Assembly: GCF_051401765.1 (NCBI RefSeq)
Contig: NW_027480495.1
Coordinates: 2,046,001-2,110,000 of the forward strand
Length of the DNA stretch: 64,000 bases
Direction: 5' to 3'
From: Calliopsis andreniformis
Taxonomy: Eukaryota; Arthropoda; Insecta; Hymenoptera; Andrenidae
In this document: positions 26,701 to 39,235 of the stretch, piece after piece
Position numbering within the stretch: the first letter of the stretch is position 1
How the letters are laid out: each line of letters opens with the position of its first letter
Made by a program: the position numbers and the translations under genes
The notes under the pieces: model-generated
What the model was told of the DNA's origin: nothing
The model's database searches: none
The model's input: the letters and a program-made list of their open reading frames with translations, nothing else

Positions 26701-27804
26701 ATCCTCAATCCTCAATCCTCAGTCATCAATCTTCAATACTCAATACTCAATCGTCAATACTCAATCGTCAATCCTCAGTCCTCAATTCTCAATCCTCAAT
26801 CCTCGTTCCTCAAACCTCAATCCTCAACCCTCAGTCCTCATCCTCAATTCTCAATCCTCAATCCTCAAACCTCAATCCTCAATCCTCAATACTCAAGCCT
26901 CAATCCTCAATACTCAACCATCAATACTCAATTCTCAATACTCAATAGAATATCCTGAATTCTCAGTATTCAATACTCAAACCTCAATCATAAACCCTCA
27001 GCCCTCATCCTCCATCCTCAATCCTCAATCCTCAATCCTCAATCTTCAATCCTCAATACTCAATCTTCAATCTTCAATCTTCAATCCTCAATCCTCAATC
27101 GTCAATCCTCAATCCTCAGTCATCAATCCTCAATCTTCAATACTCAATCGTCAATCCGCAGTCCTCAATCCTCAATCCTCAATCCTCGTTCCTCAAACAT
27201 CAATCCTTAACCCTCAGCCATCATCCTCAATCCTCAATCCTCGTTCCTTAATCATCAATACTCAATCCTCAATCCTCAATAGTCAATCTCCAATCCTAGA
27301 TCCTCAATCCCCAATCCTCAATCCTTAATCCTCAATCTTCAATCCTCAATCCTCAATTCTCAATCCTCAATACTCAATCCTCAATCCTCAATCCTCAATC
27401 CCCAATCCTCAACCTTCAATCCTCAATCCTCAATCCTCAAGCCTCAATCCTCAATCCTCAATCTTCAATCCTGAATACTCAATCTTCAATCCTCAATACT
27501 GAATCTTCAATCCTCATTCTTCAATCCTCAATACCCAATCTTCAATACTCAATCCTCAATCCTCAGTCATCAATCCTCAATCCTCAATACTCAATCGTCA
27601 ATCCTCAGTCCTCAGTTCTCAATCCTCAATCCTCGTTCCTCAATCCTCAATACTCAATCGTCAATCCCCAGTCCTCAATTCTCAATCCTCAACCCTCGTT
27701 CCTCTAACCTCAATCCTCAACCCTCAGTCCTCATCCTCAATTCTCAATCCTCAATCCTCAAACCTCAATCTTCAATCCTCAATACTCAATCTTCGATTCT
27801 CAAT
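23779..27804. repeat. 4026-bp higher-order repeat, copy 1
   Basis: Landmarks recur 4026 bp downstream: extra-base unit 23825/27851 and EcoRI sites 24348/28374, 24592/28618, 25367/29393 and 26086/30112. Part of the content also matches 7.5-10.9 kb at offsets of 16310 to 16317 bp, so this pair and the 6927-bp pair share an ancestor. The right junction is inside CTTCGATTCTCAATCCTCAT at about 27800. Confidence 0.9.
26314..26355. repeat. Variable-number run of pure heptamers (6 units)
   Basis: Six identical CTCAATC units lie between a CTTCAATC unit and the ATCAGTCATG module. The equivalent run has 7 units at 30340-30388, 5 at 44337-44371 and 6 at 51421-51462, while flanking variants stay the same. 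This is unit-number instability between copies. Confidence 0.85.
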
Positions 27805-30800
27805 CCTCATTCTTCAAACCTCAATCCTCAACCCTCAGTCCTCATCCTCAATTCCTCAATTCTCAATCCTCAATCCTCTATCCTCAATCTTCAATCCTGA
27901 ATAATCAATCTCCAATCCTAGATACTCAATCCCCAATCCTCAATACTTAATCCTCAATCTTCAATCCTCAATCCCCAGTCCTCAATCATCAATCCTCAAT
28001 GCTTAATCCTCAATCCTCAATCCTCAAACCTCAATCCTCAATCCTCAATCCTCAATCCACAATCATCAATACTCAATCTTCAATCCTCAGTCCTCAATCC
28101 TCAATCCTCAATCCTCAATCATCAGTCATGAATACTCAATCTTCATAACTCAATCCTCAATCCTGAATCCTCAATCCTCAATCCTCAATCCTCAATCCTC
28201 AATCCTCATTCTTCAAACCTCAATCCTCAACCCTCAGTCCTCATTCTCAATTCTCAATTCTGAATCCTCAATCCTCAATCCTCAACCCTCAGTCCTCAAT
28301 CATCAGTCATGAATACTCAATCTTCATAACTGAATCCTCAATCCTCAATCCTCAATACTCAATAGAATATCCTGAATTCTCAGTATTCAATACTCAATCC
28401 TCAATCCTCAACCCTCAGCCCTCATCCTCCATCCTCAATCATCAATCCTCAAACCTCAATCTTCAATCCCCAATACTCAATCTTCGATTCTCAATTCTCA
28501 ATCCTCAATCCTCAATCCCCAATCCTCAATCTTCAACCCTCAATACTCAATACTCAATCCTCAATCCTCAATACGCAACCATCAATCCTCAATTCTCAAT
28601 ACTCAATAGAATATCCTGAATTCTCAGTATTCAATACTCAAACCTCAATCCTCAACCCTCAGCCCTCATCCTCCATCCTCAATCCTCAATCCTCAAACCT
28701 CAATCTTCAATCCTCAATACTCAATCTTCGATTCTCAATTCTCAATCCTCAATCCTCAATCCCCAATCCTCAATCTTCAATCCTCAATCCTCAATACTCA
28801 ATCCTCAATCCTCAATCCTCAATCCTCAATCATCAATTCTCAATCTTCAATCCTCAATCCTCAATCCTCAATCGTCAATCCTCAATCATCAGTCATGAAT
28901 ACTCAACCTTCATTCCTCAATCCTCAATCCTCAATCCTCAATCCTCAATCCTCAATCCTCAATCATCAGTCATGGATACTCAATCTTCATAACTCAATCC
29001 TCAATACTCAACCCTCAATCCTCAATCCTCAATACTCAATCCTCAATCCTCATTCTTCAAACCTTAATCCTCAACCCTCAGTCCTAATCCTCAATCCTCA
29101 ATTCTCAATCCTCAATCCTCAATCCTCAATCCTCAATCTTCAATCCTTAATAATCAATCTCCAATCCTAGATACTCAATCCCCAATCCTCAGTCCTTAAT
29201 ACTCAATCTTCAATCCTCAATCCCCAGTCCTCAATCTTCAATCCTCAATGCTCAATCCTCAATCCTCAATCCTCAATCCTCAGTCCTCAATCCTCAATCA
29301 TCGAACCTCAAACCTCAATACTCAATACTCAATCCTCAGTCCTCAATACGCAACCAACAATACTCAATTCTCAATACTCAATAGAATATCCTGAATTCTC
29401 AGTATTCAATACTCAAACCTCAATTCTCAACCCTCAGCCCTCATCATCCATGCTCAATCCTCAATCCTCAAACCTCAATCTGCAATCCTCAATACTCAAT
29501 CTTCGATTCTCAATTCTCAATCCTCAATCCTCAATCCCCAATCCTCAATCTTCAATCCTCAATCCTCAATCCTCAATCCTCAATCCTCAATCCTCAATCA
29601 TCAATACTCAATCTTCAATCCTCAATCCTCAATCCTCAATCCTCAATCCTCAATCCTCAATCATCAGTCATGAATACTCAATCTTCATAACTCAATCCTC
29701 AATGCTCAATCCTCAATCCTCAATCCTCAATCCTCAATCCTCAATCCTCATTCTTCAAACCTCAATCCTCAACCCTCAGTCCTCATCCTCAATTCTCAAT
29801 TCTCAATCCTCAATCCTCAATCCTCAATCTTCAATCCTCAATCCTCACTACCCAATCTGCAATCCTCAGTCCTCAACCCTCAACCCTCAATCCTCATTCT
29901 TCAATCCTCAATACCCAATCCTCAATCTTCAACCCTCAATCCTCAATCCTCAATTCTCAATCCTCAATCCTCAGTCCTCAATCCTCAATCCTCAATCCTC
30001 AGTCCTCAATCCTCAATCATCGAACCTCAAACCTCAATACTCAATACTCAATCCTCAGTCCTCAATACGCAACCAACAATACTCAATTCTCAATACTGAA
30101 TAGAATATCCTGAATTCTCAGTATTCAATACTCAAACCTCAATCCTCAACCCTCAGCCCTCATCATCCATGCTCAATCCTCAATCCTCAAACCTCAACCT
30201 TCAATCCTCAATACTCAATCTTCGATTCTCAATCCTCAATCCTCAATCCTCAATCCCCAATCCTCAATCTTCAATCCTCAATCCTCAATCCTCAATCCTC
30301 AATCCTCAATCCTCAATCATCAATACTCAATCTTCAATCCTCAATCCTCAATCCTCAATCCTCAATCCTCAATCCTCAATCCTCAATCATCAGTCATGAA
30401 TACTCAATCTTCATAACTCAATCCTCAATGCTCAATCCTCAATCCTCAATCCTCAATCCTCAATCCTCAATCCTCATTCTTCAAACCTCAATCCTCAACC
30501 CTCAGTCCTCATCCTCAATTCTCAATTCTCAATCCTCAATCCTCACTACCCAATCTGCAATCCTCAGTCCTCAACCCTCAACCCTCAATCCTCATTCTTC
30601 AATCCTCAATACCCAATCCTCAATCTTCAACCCTCAATCCTCAATCCTCAATTCTCAATCCTCAATCCTCAGTCCTCAGTCCTCAAACCTCAATCCTCAA
30701 CACTCAGCCATCATCCTCAATACTCAATCCTCAATCCTCAATCCTCAATCCTCAGTCATCAATCTTCAATACTCAATACTCAATCGTCAATACTCAATCG

Positions 30801-31837
30801 TCAATCCTCAGTCCTCAATTCTCAATCCTCAATCCTCGTTCCTCAAACCTCAATCCTCAACCCTCAGTCCTCATCCTCAATTCTCAATCCTCAATCCTCA
30901 AACCTCAATCCTCAATCCTCAATACTCAAGCCTCAATCCTCAATACTCAACCATCAATACTCAATTCTCAATACTCAATAGAATATCCTGAATTCTCAGT
31001 ATTCAATACTCAAACCTCAATCATAAACCCTCAGCCCTCATCCTCCATCCTCAATCCTCAATCCTCAATCCTCAATCTTCAATCCTCAATACTCAATCTT
31101 CAATCTTCAATCTTCAATCCTCAATCCTCAATCGTCAATCCTCAATCCTCAGTCATCAATCCTCAATCTTCAATACTCAATCGTCAATCCGCAGTCCTCA
31201 ATCCTCAATCCTCAATCCTCGTTCCTCAAACATCAATCCTTAACCCTCAGCCATCATCCTCAATCCTCAATCCTCGTTCCTTAATCATCAATACTCAATC
31301 CTCAATCCTCAATAGTCAATCTCCAATCCTAGATCCTCAATCCCCAAACCTCAATCCTTAATCCTCAATCTTCAATCCTCAATCCTCAATTCTCAATCCT
31401 CAATACTCAATCCTCAATCCTCAATCCTCAATCCCCAATCCTCAACCTTCAATCCTCAATCCTCAATCCTCAAGCCTCAATCCTCAATCCTCAATCTTCA
31501 ATCCTGAATACTCAATCTTCAATCCTCAATACTGAATCTTCAATCCTCATTCTTCAATCCTCAATACCCAATCTTCAATACTCAATCCTCAATCCTCAGT
31601 CATCAATCCTCAATCCTCAATACTCAATCGTCAATCCTCAGTCCTCAGTTCTCAATCCTCAATCCTCGTTCCTCAATCCTCAATACTCAATCGTCAATCC
31701 CCAGTCCTCAATTCTCAATCCTCAACCCTCGTTCCTCTAACCTCAATCCTCAACCCTCAGTCCTCATCCTCAATTCTCAATCCTCAATCCTCAAACCTCA
31801 ATCTTCAATCCTCAATACTCAATCTTCGATTCTCAAT
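27805..31837. repeat. 4026-bp higher-order repeat, copy 2 (one unit longer)
   Basis: Offset to copy 1 is 4026 bp up to about 30340 and 4033 bp afterwards, because a run of pure heptamers has 7 units here against 6 in copy 1. Differences I noted include 27879 (CTCTATCC), 28872 (GTCAATCC) and 29482 (CTGCAATCC here, CTTCAATCC in copy 1). Identity ends at about 31837. Confidence 0.9.
30340..30388. repeat. Variable-number run of pure heptamers (7 units)
   Basis: The seven-unit allele of the run described at 26314. The extra unit shifts the copy offset from 4026 to 4033 bp and breaks a 271-residue open frame of copy 1 into two pieces, which shows that open-frame length here follows unit number and not selection. 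Confidence 0.85.
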
Positions 31838-33743
31838 TCTCAATCTTCAATCCTCAATCCCCAATCCTCAATCTTCAATCCTCAATCGTGATTCCTCAAT
31901 TCTCAATCCTCAATCCTCAATCATCAATACTCAATCTTCAATCCTCAATCCTCAATCCTCAATCCTCAATCCTCAATCCTCAATCATCAGTCATGAATAC
32001 TCAATCTTCATAACTCAATCCTCAATGCTCAATCCTCAATCCTCAATCCTCAAACCTCAATCCTCATTCTTCAAACCTCAATCCTCAACCCTCAGTCCTC
32101 ATCCTCAATTCTCAATTCTCAATCCTCAATCCTCAATCATCAATCTTCAATCCTCAATCCTCACTACCCAATCTGCACTCCTCAGTCCTCAACCCTCAAC
32201 CCTCAATCCTCATTCTTCAATCCTCAATACCCAATCCTCAATCTTCAACACTCAATCCTCAATCCTCAATTCTCAATCCTCAATCCTCAGTCCTCAGTCC
32301 TCAAACCTCAATCCTCAACACACAGCCATCATCCTCAATCCTCAATCCTCAATCCTCAATCCTCAATCCTCAAACCTCAATCCTCATTCTTCAAACCTCA
32401 ATCCTCAACCCTCAGTCCTCATCCTCAATTCTCAATTCTCAATCCTCAATCCTTAATCATCAATCTTCAATCCTCAATCCTCACTACCCAATCTGCAATC
32501 CTCAGTCCTCAACCCTCAACCCTCAATCCTCATTCTTCAATCCTCAATACCCAATCCTCAATCTTCAACACTCAATCCTCAATCCTCAATTCTCAATCCT
32601 CAGCCCTCATCCTCCATCCTCAGTCCTCAATCCTCAAACCTCAATCTTCAATCCTCAATACTCAATCTTCGATTCTCAATCCTCAATACTCAATCCTCAA
32701 TCCCCAATCCTCAATCTTCAATCCTCAATCCTCAATCCTCAATCCTCAGTCCTCAATCCTCAATCCTCAACCCTCAATCATCAATTCTCATTCTTCAATC
32801 CTCAATCCTCAATCCTCAATCCTCAATCCTCAATCCTCAATCATTAGTCACGGGTACTCAATCTTCATAAATCAATCCTCAATACTCAATCCTCAATCCT
32901 CAATCCTCAATACTCAATCCTCAATCCTCATTCTTCAAACCTCAATCCTCAACCCTCAGCCCTTATCCTCAATTCTCAATTCTCATTCCTCAATCCTCAA
33001 TCCTCAATCTTCAATCCTGAATAATCAATCTCCAATCCTAGATACTCAATCCCCAACACTCAATCCTTAATCCTCAATCTTCAATCCTCAATCCCCAGTC
33101 CTCAATCTTCAATCCTCAATGCTCAATCCTCAATCCTCAATCCTCAATCCTCAGTCCTCAATCCTCAATCATCGAACCTCAAACCTCAATACTCAATACT
33201 CAATCCTCAGTCCTCAATACGCAACCAACAATCCTCAATTCTCAATACTCAATAGAATATCCTGAATTCTCAGTATTCAATACTCAAACCTCAATCCTCA
33301 ACCCTCAGCCCTCATCCTCCATCCTCAATCCTCGTTCCTCAATCCTCAATACACAATCCTCAATCCTCAATAGTCTATCTCCAATCCTAGATCCTCAATC
33401 ACCAATCCTCAATCCTTAATCCTCAATCTTCAATCCTCAATCCTCAATTCTCAATCCTCAATACTCAATCTTCGATTCTCAATTCTCAATCCACAATCCT
33501 CAATCCCCAATCCTCAATCCTCAGTCATCAATCCTCAATCTTCAATACTCAATCGTCAATCCGCAGTCCTCAATCCTCAATCCTGAATCCTCGTTCCTCA
33601 AACATCAATCCTCAACCCTCAGCCATCACCCTCAATCCTCAATACTCGTTCCTCAATCCTCAATACTCAATCCTCAATCCTCAATAGTCAATCTCCAATC
33701 CTAGATCCTCAATCCCCAATCCTCAATACTTCATCCTCAATCT
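31838..33743. repeat. Satellite segment with the CACGGG lineage marker
   Basis: Holds two adjacent CCCAATCTGC modules, the CATTAGTCACGGGTAC variant (CGGG at 32851) and an EcoRI module at 33264. It has relatives at plus 14095 (about 45.93-47.84 kb), then at a further 7084 and 4497 bp. No gene seen; short open frames here end at module stops. Confidence 0.82.
32841..32876. repeat. CACGGG variant module (lineage marker)
   Basis: The CATCAGTCATG module has become CATTAGTCACGGGTAC, followed by TTCATAAATC. GGG on this strand is very rare in the window. Copies: CGGG at 32851, 46946, 54030 and 58527, spaced 14095, 7084 and 4497 bp, exactly the spacings of the large duplications. Confidence 0.85.
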
Positions 33744-36700
33744 TCAATCCTCAATCCTCAATTCTCAATCCTCAATACTCAACCCTCAATCCTCAATACT
33801 CAACCATCAATCCGCAACTTTCAATACTCAATAGAATATCCTGAATTCTCAGTATTCTATACTCAAACCTCAATCCTCAACACTCAGCCCTCATCCTCCA
33901 TGCTCAATCCTCAATCCTCAAACCTCAATCTTCAATCCTCAATCCTCAATCCTCAATCCTCAATCCTCAATCCTCAATCATCAGTCATGAATACTCAATC
34001 TTCATAACTCAATCCTCAATGCTCAATCCTCAATCCTCAATCGTCAAACCTCAATCCTCATTCTTCAAACCTCAATCCTCAACCCTCAGTCCTCATCCTC
34101 AATTCTCAATTCTCAATCCTCAATCCTCAATCATCAATCTTCAATCCTCAATCCTCACTACCCAATCTGCAATCCTCAGTCCTCAACCCTCAACCCTCAA
34201 TCCTCATTCTTCAATCCTCAATACCCAATCCTCAATCTTCAACACTCAATCCTCAATCCTCAATTCTCAATCCTCAATCCTCAGTCCTCAGTCCTCAAAC
34301 CTCAATCCTCAACACACAGCCATCATCCTCAATCCTCAATCCTCAATCCTCAATCCTCATTCTTCAAACCTCAATCCTCAACCCTTAGTCCTCATCCTCA
34401 ATTCTCAATTCTCAATCCTCAATCCTCAATCCTCAATCTTCAATCCTGAATAATCAATCTCCAATCCTAGATACTCAATCCCCAATCCTCAATCCTTAAT
34501 CCTCAATCTTCAATCCTCAATACTCAATCCTCAATCCTCAGTCCTCAATCCTCAATCCTCAATCCTCAGTCATCAATCCTCAATACTCAATAGTCAATCG
34601 TCAATACTCAATCGTCAATCCTCAGTCCTCAATTCTCAATCCTCAATCCTCGTTCCTCAAACCTCAATCCTCAACCCTCAGTCCTCATCCTCAATTCTCA
34701 ATCCTAAATCCTCAAACCTCAATCTTCAATCTTCAATACTCAATCCTCAATCCTCAATACTCAACCATCAATCCTCAATTCTCAATACTCAATCGAATAT
34801 CCTGAATTCTCAGTATTCAATACTCAAACCTCAATCCTCAACCCTCAGCCCTCATCCTCCATCCTCAATCCTGAATCCTCAATCCTCAATCTTCAATCCT
34901 CAATACTCAATCATCAATCTTCAATCCTCAATCCTCAATCCTCAATACTCAATCCTCAATCCTCAGTCATCAATCCTCAATCTTCAGTACTCAATCGTCA
35001 ATCCGCAGTCCTCAATCCTCAATCCTCAATCCTCGTTCCTCAAACATCAATCCTCATCCCTCAGCCATCATCCTCAATCCTCAATCCTCGTTCCTCAATC
35101 CTCAAACCTCAATCCTCAATCCTCAATGGTCACTCTCCAATCCTAGATCCTCAATCCCCAATCCTCAATCCTTAATCCTCAATCTTCTATCCTCAATCCT
35201 TAATTCTCAATCCTCAATACTAAATCCTCAATCCTCAATCCTCAATCATCAACCTTCAATCCTCAATACTCAATCTTCAATCCTCAATACCCAATCCTCA
35301 ATACTCAATCCTCAATCCTCAGTCATCAATCCTCAATCCTCAATACTCAATCGTCAATCCTCAGTCCTCAATTCTCAATCCTCAATCCTCGTTCCTCAAT
35401 CCTAGATACTCAATCGTCAATCCCCAGTTCTCAATTCTCAATCCTCAATCCTCGTTCCTCAAACCTCAATCCTCAACGCTCAGTCCTCATCCTCAATTCT
35501 CAATCCTCAATCCTCAAACCTCACTCTTCAATCCTCAATACTCAACCCTCAGTCCTCAATACTCAACCATCAATCCTCAACTCTCAATACTCAATAGAAT
35601 ATCCTGAATTCTCAGTATTCAATACTCAAACCTCAGTCCTCAACCCTCAGCCCTCATCCTCAATGCTCAATCCTCAATCCTCAAACCTCAATCTTCAACC
35701 CTCAATACTCAATCTTCGATTCTCAATTCTCAATCCTGAATCCTCAATCCCCAATCCTCAATCTTCAATCCTCAATTATCAATCCTCAATCCTCAATCCT
35801 CAATCCTCAATCATCAATACTCAATCTTCAATCCTCAATCCTGAATCCTCAATCCTCAATCCTCAATCATCAGTCATGGATACTCAATCTTCATAACTCA
35901 ATCTTCAATCCTCAATCCTCAATCCTCAATCCTCAATCCTCAATCCTCAATCCTCATTCTTCAAACCTCAATCCTCAACCCTCTGTCCTCATCCTCAATT
36001 CTCAATTCTCAATCCTCAATCCTCAATCCTCAATCTTCAATCGTGAATAATCAATCTCCAATCCTAGATCCTCAATCCCCAATCCTCAGTCCTTAATCCT
36101 CAATCTTCAAACCTCAATACACAGTCCTCAATCCTCAATACTCAATACTCAATCGTCAATCTTCAATCCTCAATACTCAATTCTCAATCCTCAATCCTCA
36201 GTCCTCAAACCTCAATCCTCAACACTCAGCCATCATCCTCAATACTCAATCCTCAATCCTCAATCCTCAATCCTCAGTCCTCGATTCTCAATCCTCAATC
36301 CTCGTTCCTCAAACCTCAATCCTCAACCCTCAGTCCTCATCCTCAATTCTCAATCCTCAATCCTCAAACCTCAATCTTCAATCCTCAATACTCAATACTA
36401 AATCCTCAATCCTCAATACGCAACCATCAAACCTCAATTCTCAATACTCAATAGAATATCCTGAATTCTCAGTATTCAATACTCAAACCTCAATCCTCAA
36501 CCCTCAGTCCTCATCCTCCATCCTCAATCCTCAATCCTCAAACCTCAATCTTCAATCCTCAATACTCAATCTTCGATTCTCAATTCTCAATCCTCAATCC
36601 TCAATCCCCTATCCTCAATCTTCAATCCTCAATCCTCAATCCTCAATCCTCAATCCTCAATCCTCAATCCTCAATCCTCAATCATCAATTCTCATTCTTC

Positions 36701-39235
36701 AATCCTCAATCCTCAATCCTCAATCCTCAATCCTCAATCATCAGTCATGGATACTCAATCTTCATAACTCAATCCTCAATACTCAATCCTCAATCCTCAA
36801 TCCTCGATACTCAATCCTCAATCCTCAATCCTCAATCCTCAATCCTCAATCCTCAATCATCAATTCTCAATCTTCAATCCTCAATCCTCAATCCTCAATC
36901 CTCAATCCTCAATCCTCAATCATCAGTCATGAATACTCAATCTTCATAACTCAATCTTCAATACTCAATCCTCAATCCTCAATCCTCAATCCTCAATCCT
37001 CATTCTTCAAACCTCAATCCTCAACCCTCAGTCCTCATCCTCAATTCTCAATTCTCAATCCTCAATCCTCAATCCTCAATCTTCAATCCTGAATAATCAA
37101 TCTCCAATCCTAGATCCTCAATCCCCAATCCTCAATCCTTAATCCTCAATCTTCAAACCTCAATACACAGTCCTCAATCCTCAATACTCAATACTCAATC
37201 GTCAATCTTCAATCCTCAATACTCAATTCTCAATCCTCAATCCTCAGTCCTCAGTCCTCAAACCTCAATCCTCAACACTCAGCCATCATCCTCAATCCTC
37301 AATCCTCAATCCTCAATCCTCAATCCTCAGTCCTCAATTCTCAATCCTCAATCCTCGTTCCTCAAACCTCAATCCTCAACCCTCAGTCCTCATCCTCAAT
37401 TCTCAATCCTCAATACTCAATCCTCAATCCTCAATCATCAATTCTCAATCTTCAATCCTCAATCGTCAATCCTCAACCCTCAATCCTCAATCATCAGTCA
37501 TGAATACACAATCTTCATAACTCAATCCTCAATACTCAATCCTCAATCCTCAATCCTCAATCCTCAATCCTCAATCCTCATTCTTCAAACCGCAATCCTC
37601 AACCCTCAGTCCTCATCCTCAATTCTCAATTCTCAATCCTCAATCCTCGTTCCTCAATCCTAGATACTCAATCGTCAATCCCCAGTCCTCAATTCTCAAT
37701 CCTCAATCCTCGTTCCTCAAACCTCAATCCTCAACGCTCAGTCCTCATCCTCAATTCTCAACCCTCAACCCTCAATCCTCATTCTTCAATCCTCAATACC
37801 CAATCCTCAATCTTCAACACTCAATCCTCAATCCTCAATTCTCAATCCTCAATCCTCAGTCCTCAGTCCTCAAACCTCAATCCTCAACACACAGCCATCA
37901 TCCTCAATCCTCAATCCTCAATCCTCAATCCTCATTCTTCAAACCTCAATCCTCAACCCTTAGTCCTCATCCTCAATTCTCAATTCTCAATCCTCAATCC
38001 TCAATCCTCAATCTTCAATCCTGAATAATCAATCTCCAATCCTAGATACTCAATCCCCAATCCTCAATCCTTAATCCTCAATCTTCAATCCTCAATACTC
38101 AATCCTCAATCCTCAGTCCTCAATCCTCAATCCTCAATCCTCAATCCTCAATCCTCAATCCTCAATCATCAGTCATGAATACTCAATCTTCATAACTCAA
38201 TCCTCAATGCTCAATCCTCAATCCTCAATCCTCAATCCTCAATCCTCAATCCTCATTCTTCAAACCTCAATCCTCAACCCTCAGTCCTCATCCTCAATTC
38301 TCAATTCTCAATCCTCAATCCTCAATCCTCAATCTTCAATCCTCAATCCTCACTACCCAATCTGCAATCCTCAGTCCTCAACCCTCAACCCTCAATCCTC
38401 ATTCTTCAATCCTCAATACCCAATCCTCAATCTTCAACCCTCAATCCTCAATCCTCAATTCTCAATCCTCAATCCTCAGTCCTCAATCCTCAATCCTCAA
38501 TCCTCAGTCCTCAATCCTCAATCATCGAACCTCAAACCTCAATACTCAATACTCAATCCTCAGTCCTCAATACGCAACCAACAATACTCAATTCTCAATA
38601 CTGAATAGAATATCCTGAATGCTCAGTATTCAATACTCAAACCTCAATCCTCAACCCTCAGCCCTCATCATCCATGCTCAATCCTCAATCCTCAAACCTC
38701 AACCTTCAATCCTCAATACTCAATCTTCGATTCTCAATCCTCAATCCTCAATCCTCAATCCCCAATCCTCAATCTTCAATCCTCAATCCTCAATCCTCAA
38801 TCCTCAATCCACAATCCTCAATCATCAATACTCAATCTTCAATCCTCAATCCTCAATCCTCAATCCTCAATCCTCAATCATCAGTCATGAATACTCAATC
38901 TTCATAACTCAATCCTCAATGCTCAATCCTCAATCCTCAATCCTCAATCCTCAATCCTCAATCCTCAATCCTCATTCTTCAAACCTCAATCCTCAACCCT
39001 CAGTCCTCATCCTCAATTCTCAATTCTCAATCCTCAATCCTCACTACCCAATCTGCAATCCTCAGTCCTCAACCCTCAACCCTCAATCCTCATTCTTCAA
39101 TCCTCAATACCCAATCCTCAATCTTCAACCCTCAATCCTCAATCCTCAATTCTCAATCCTCAATCCTCAGTCCTCAGTCCTCAAACCTCAATCCTCAACA
39201 CTCAGCCATCATCCTCAATACTCAATCCTCAATCC
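33744..39235. repeat. 5492-bp higher-order repeat, copy 1
   Basis: Offsets of 5492 bp hold for EcoRI sites 33843/39335, 34804/40296, 35606/41098, 36463/41955 and 38617/44109, and for CCGCAACTTTC near 33812/39304. Noted differences: GTCAAACC near 34043 (copy 2 has CTCAAACC) and 38621 G (copy 2 T), which removes the EcoRI site in copy 1. Left boundary is a mismatch at 33743; accuracy about 10 bp. Confidence 0.9.
38612..38640. repeat. EcoRI module with the site destroyed
   Basis: Reads CCTGAATGCTCAG where all other copies read CCTGAATTCTCAG; 38621 is G. The partner copy at 44109 has the intact site, so the change is private to this copy and younger than the 5492-bp duplication, unless it was repaired in the partner by conversion. 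Confidence 0.85.

Noticed and set aside
26143..26958. 271-codon open frame, also at 51250-52065
   Set aside because: Its relatives at 30169 and 44166 are only 76-77 codons long because of a one-heptamer change, so the frame is not maintained.
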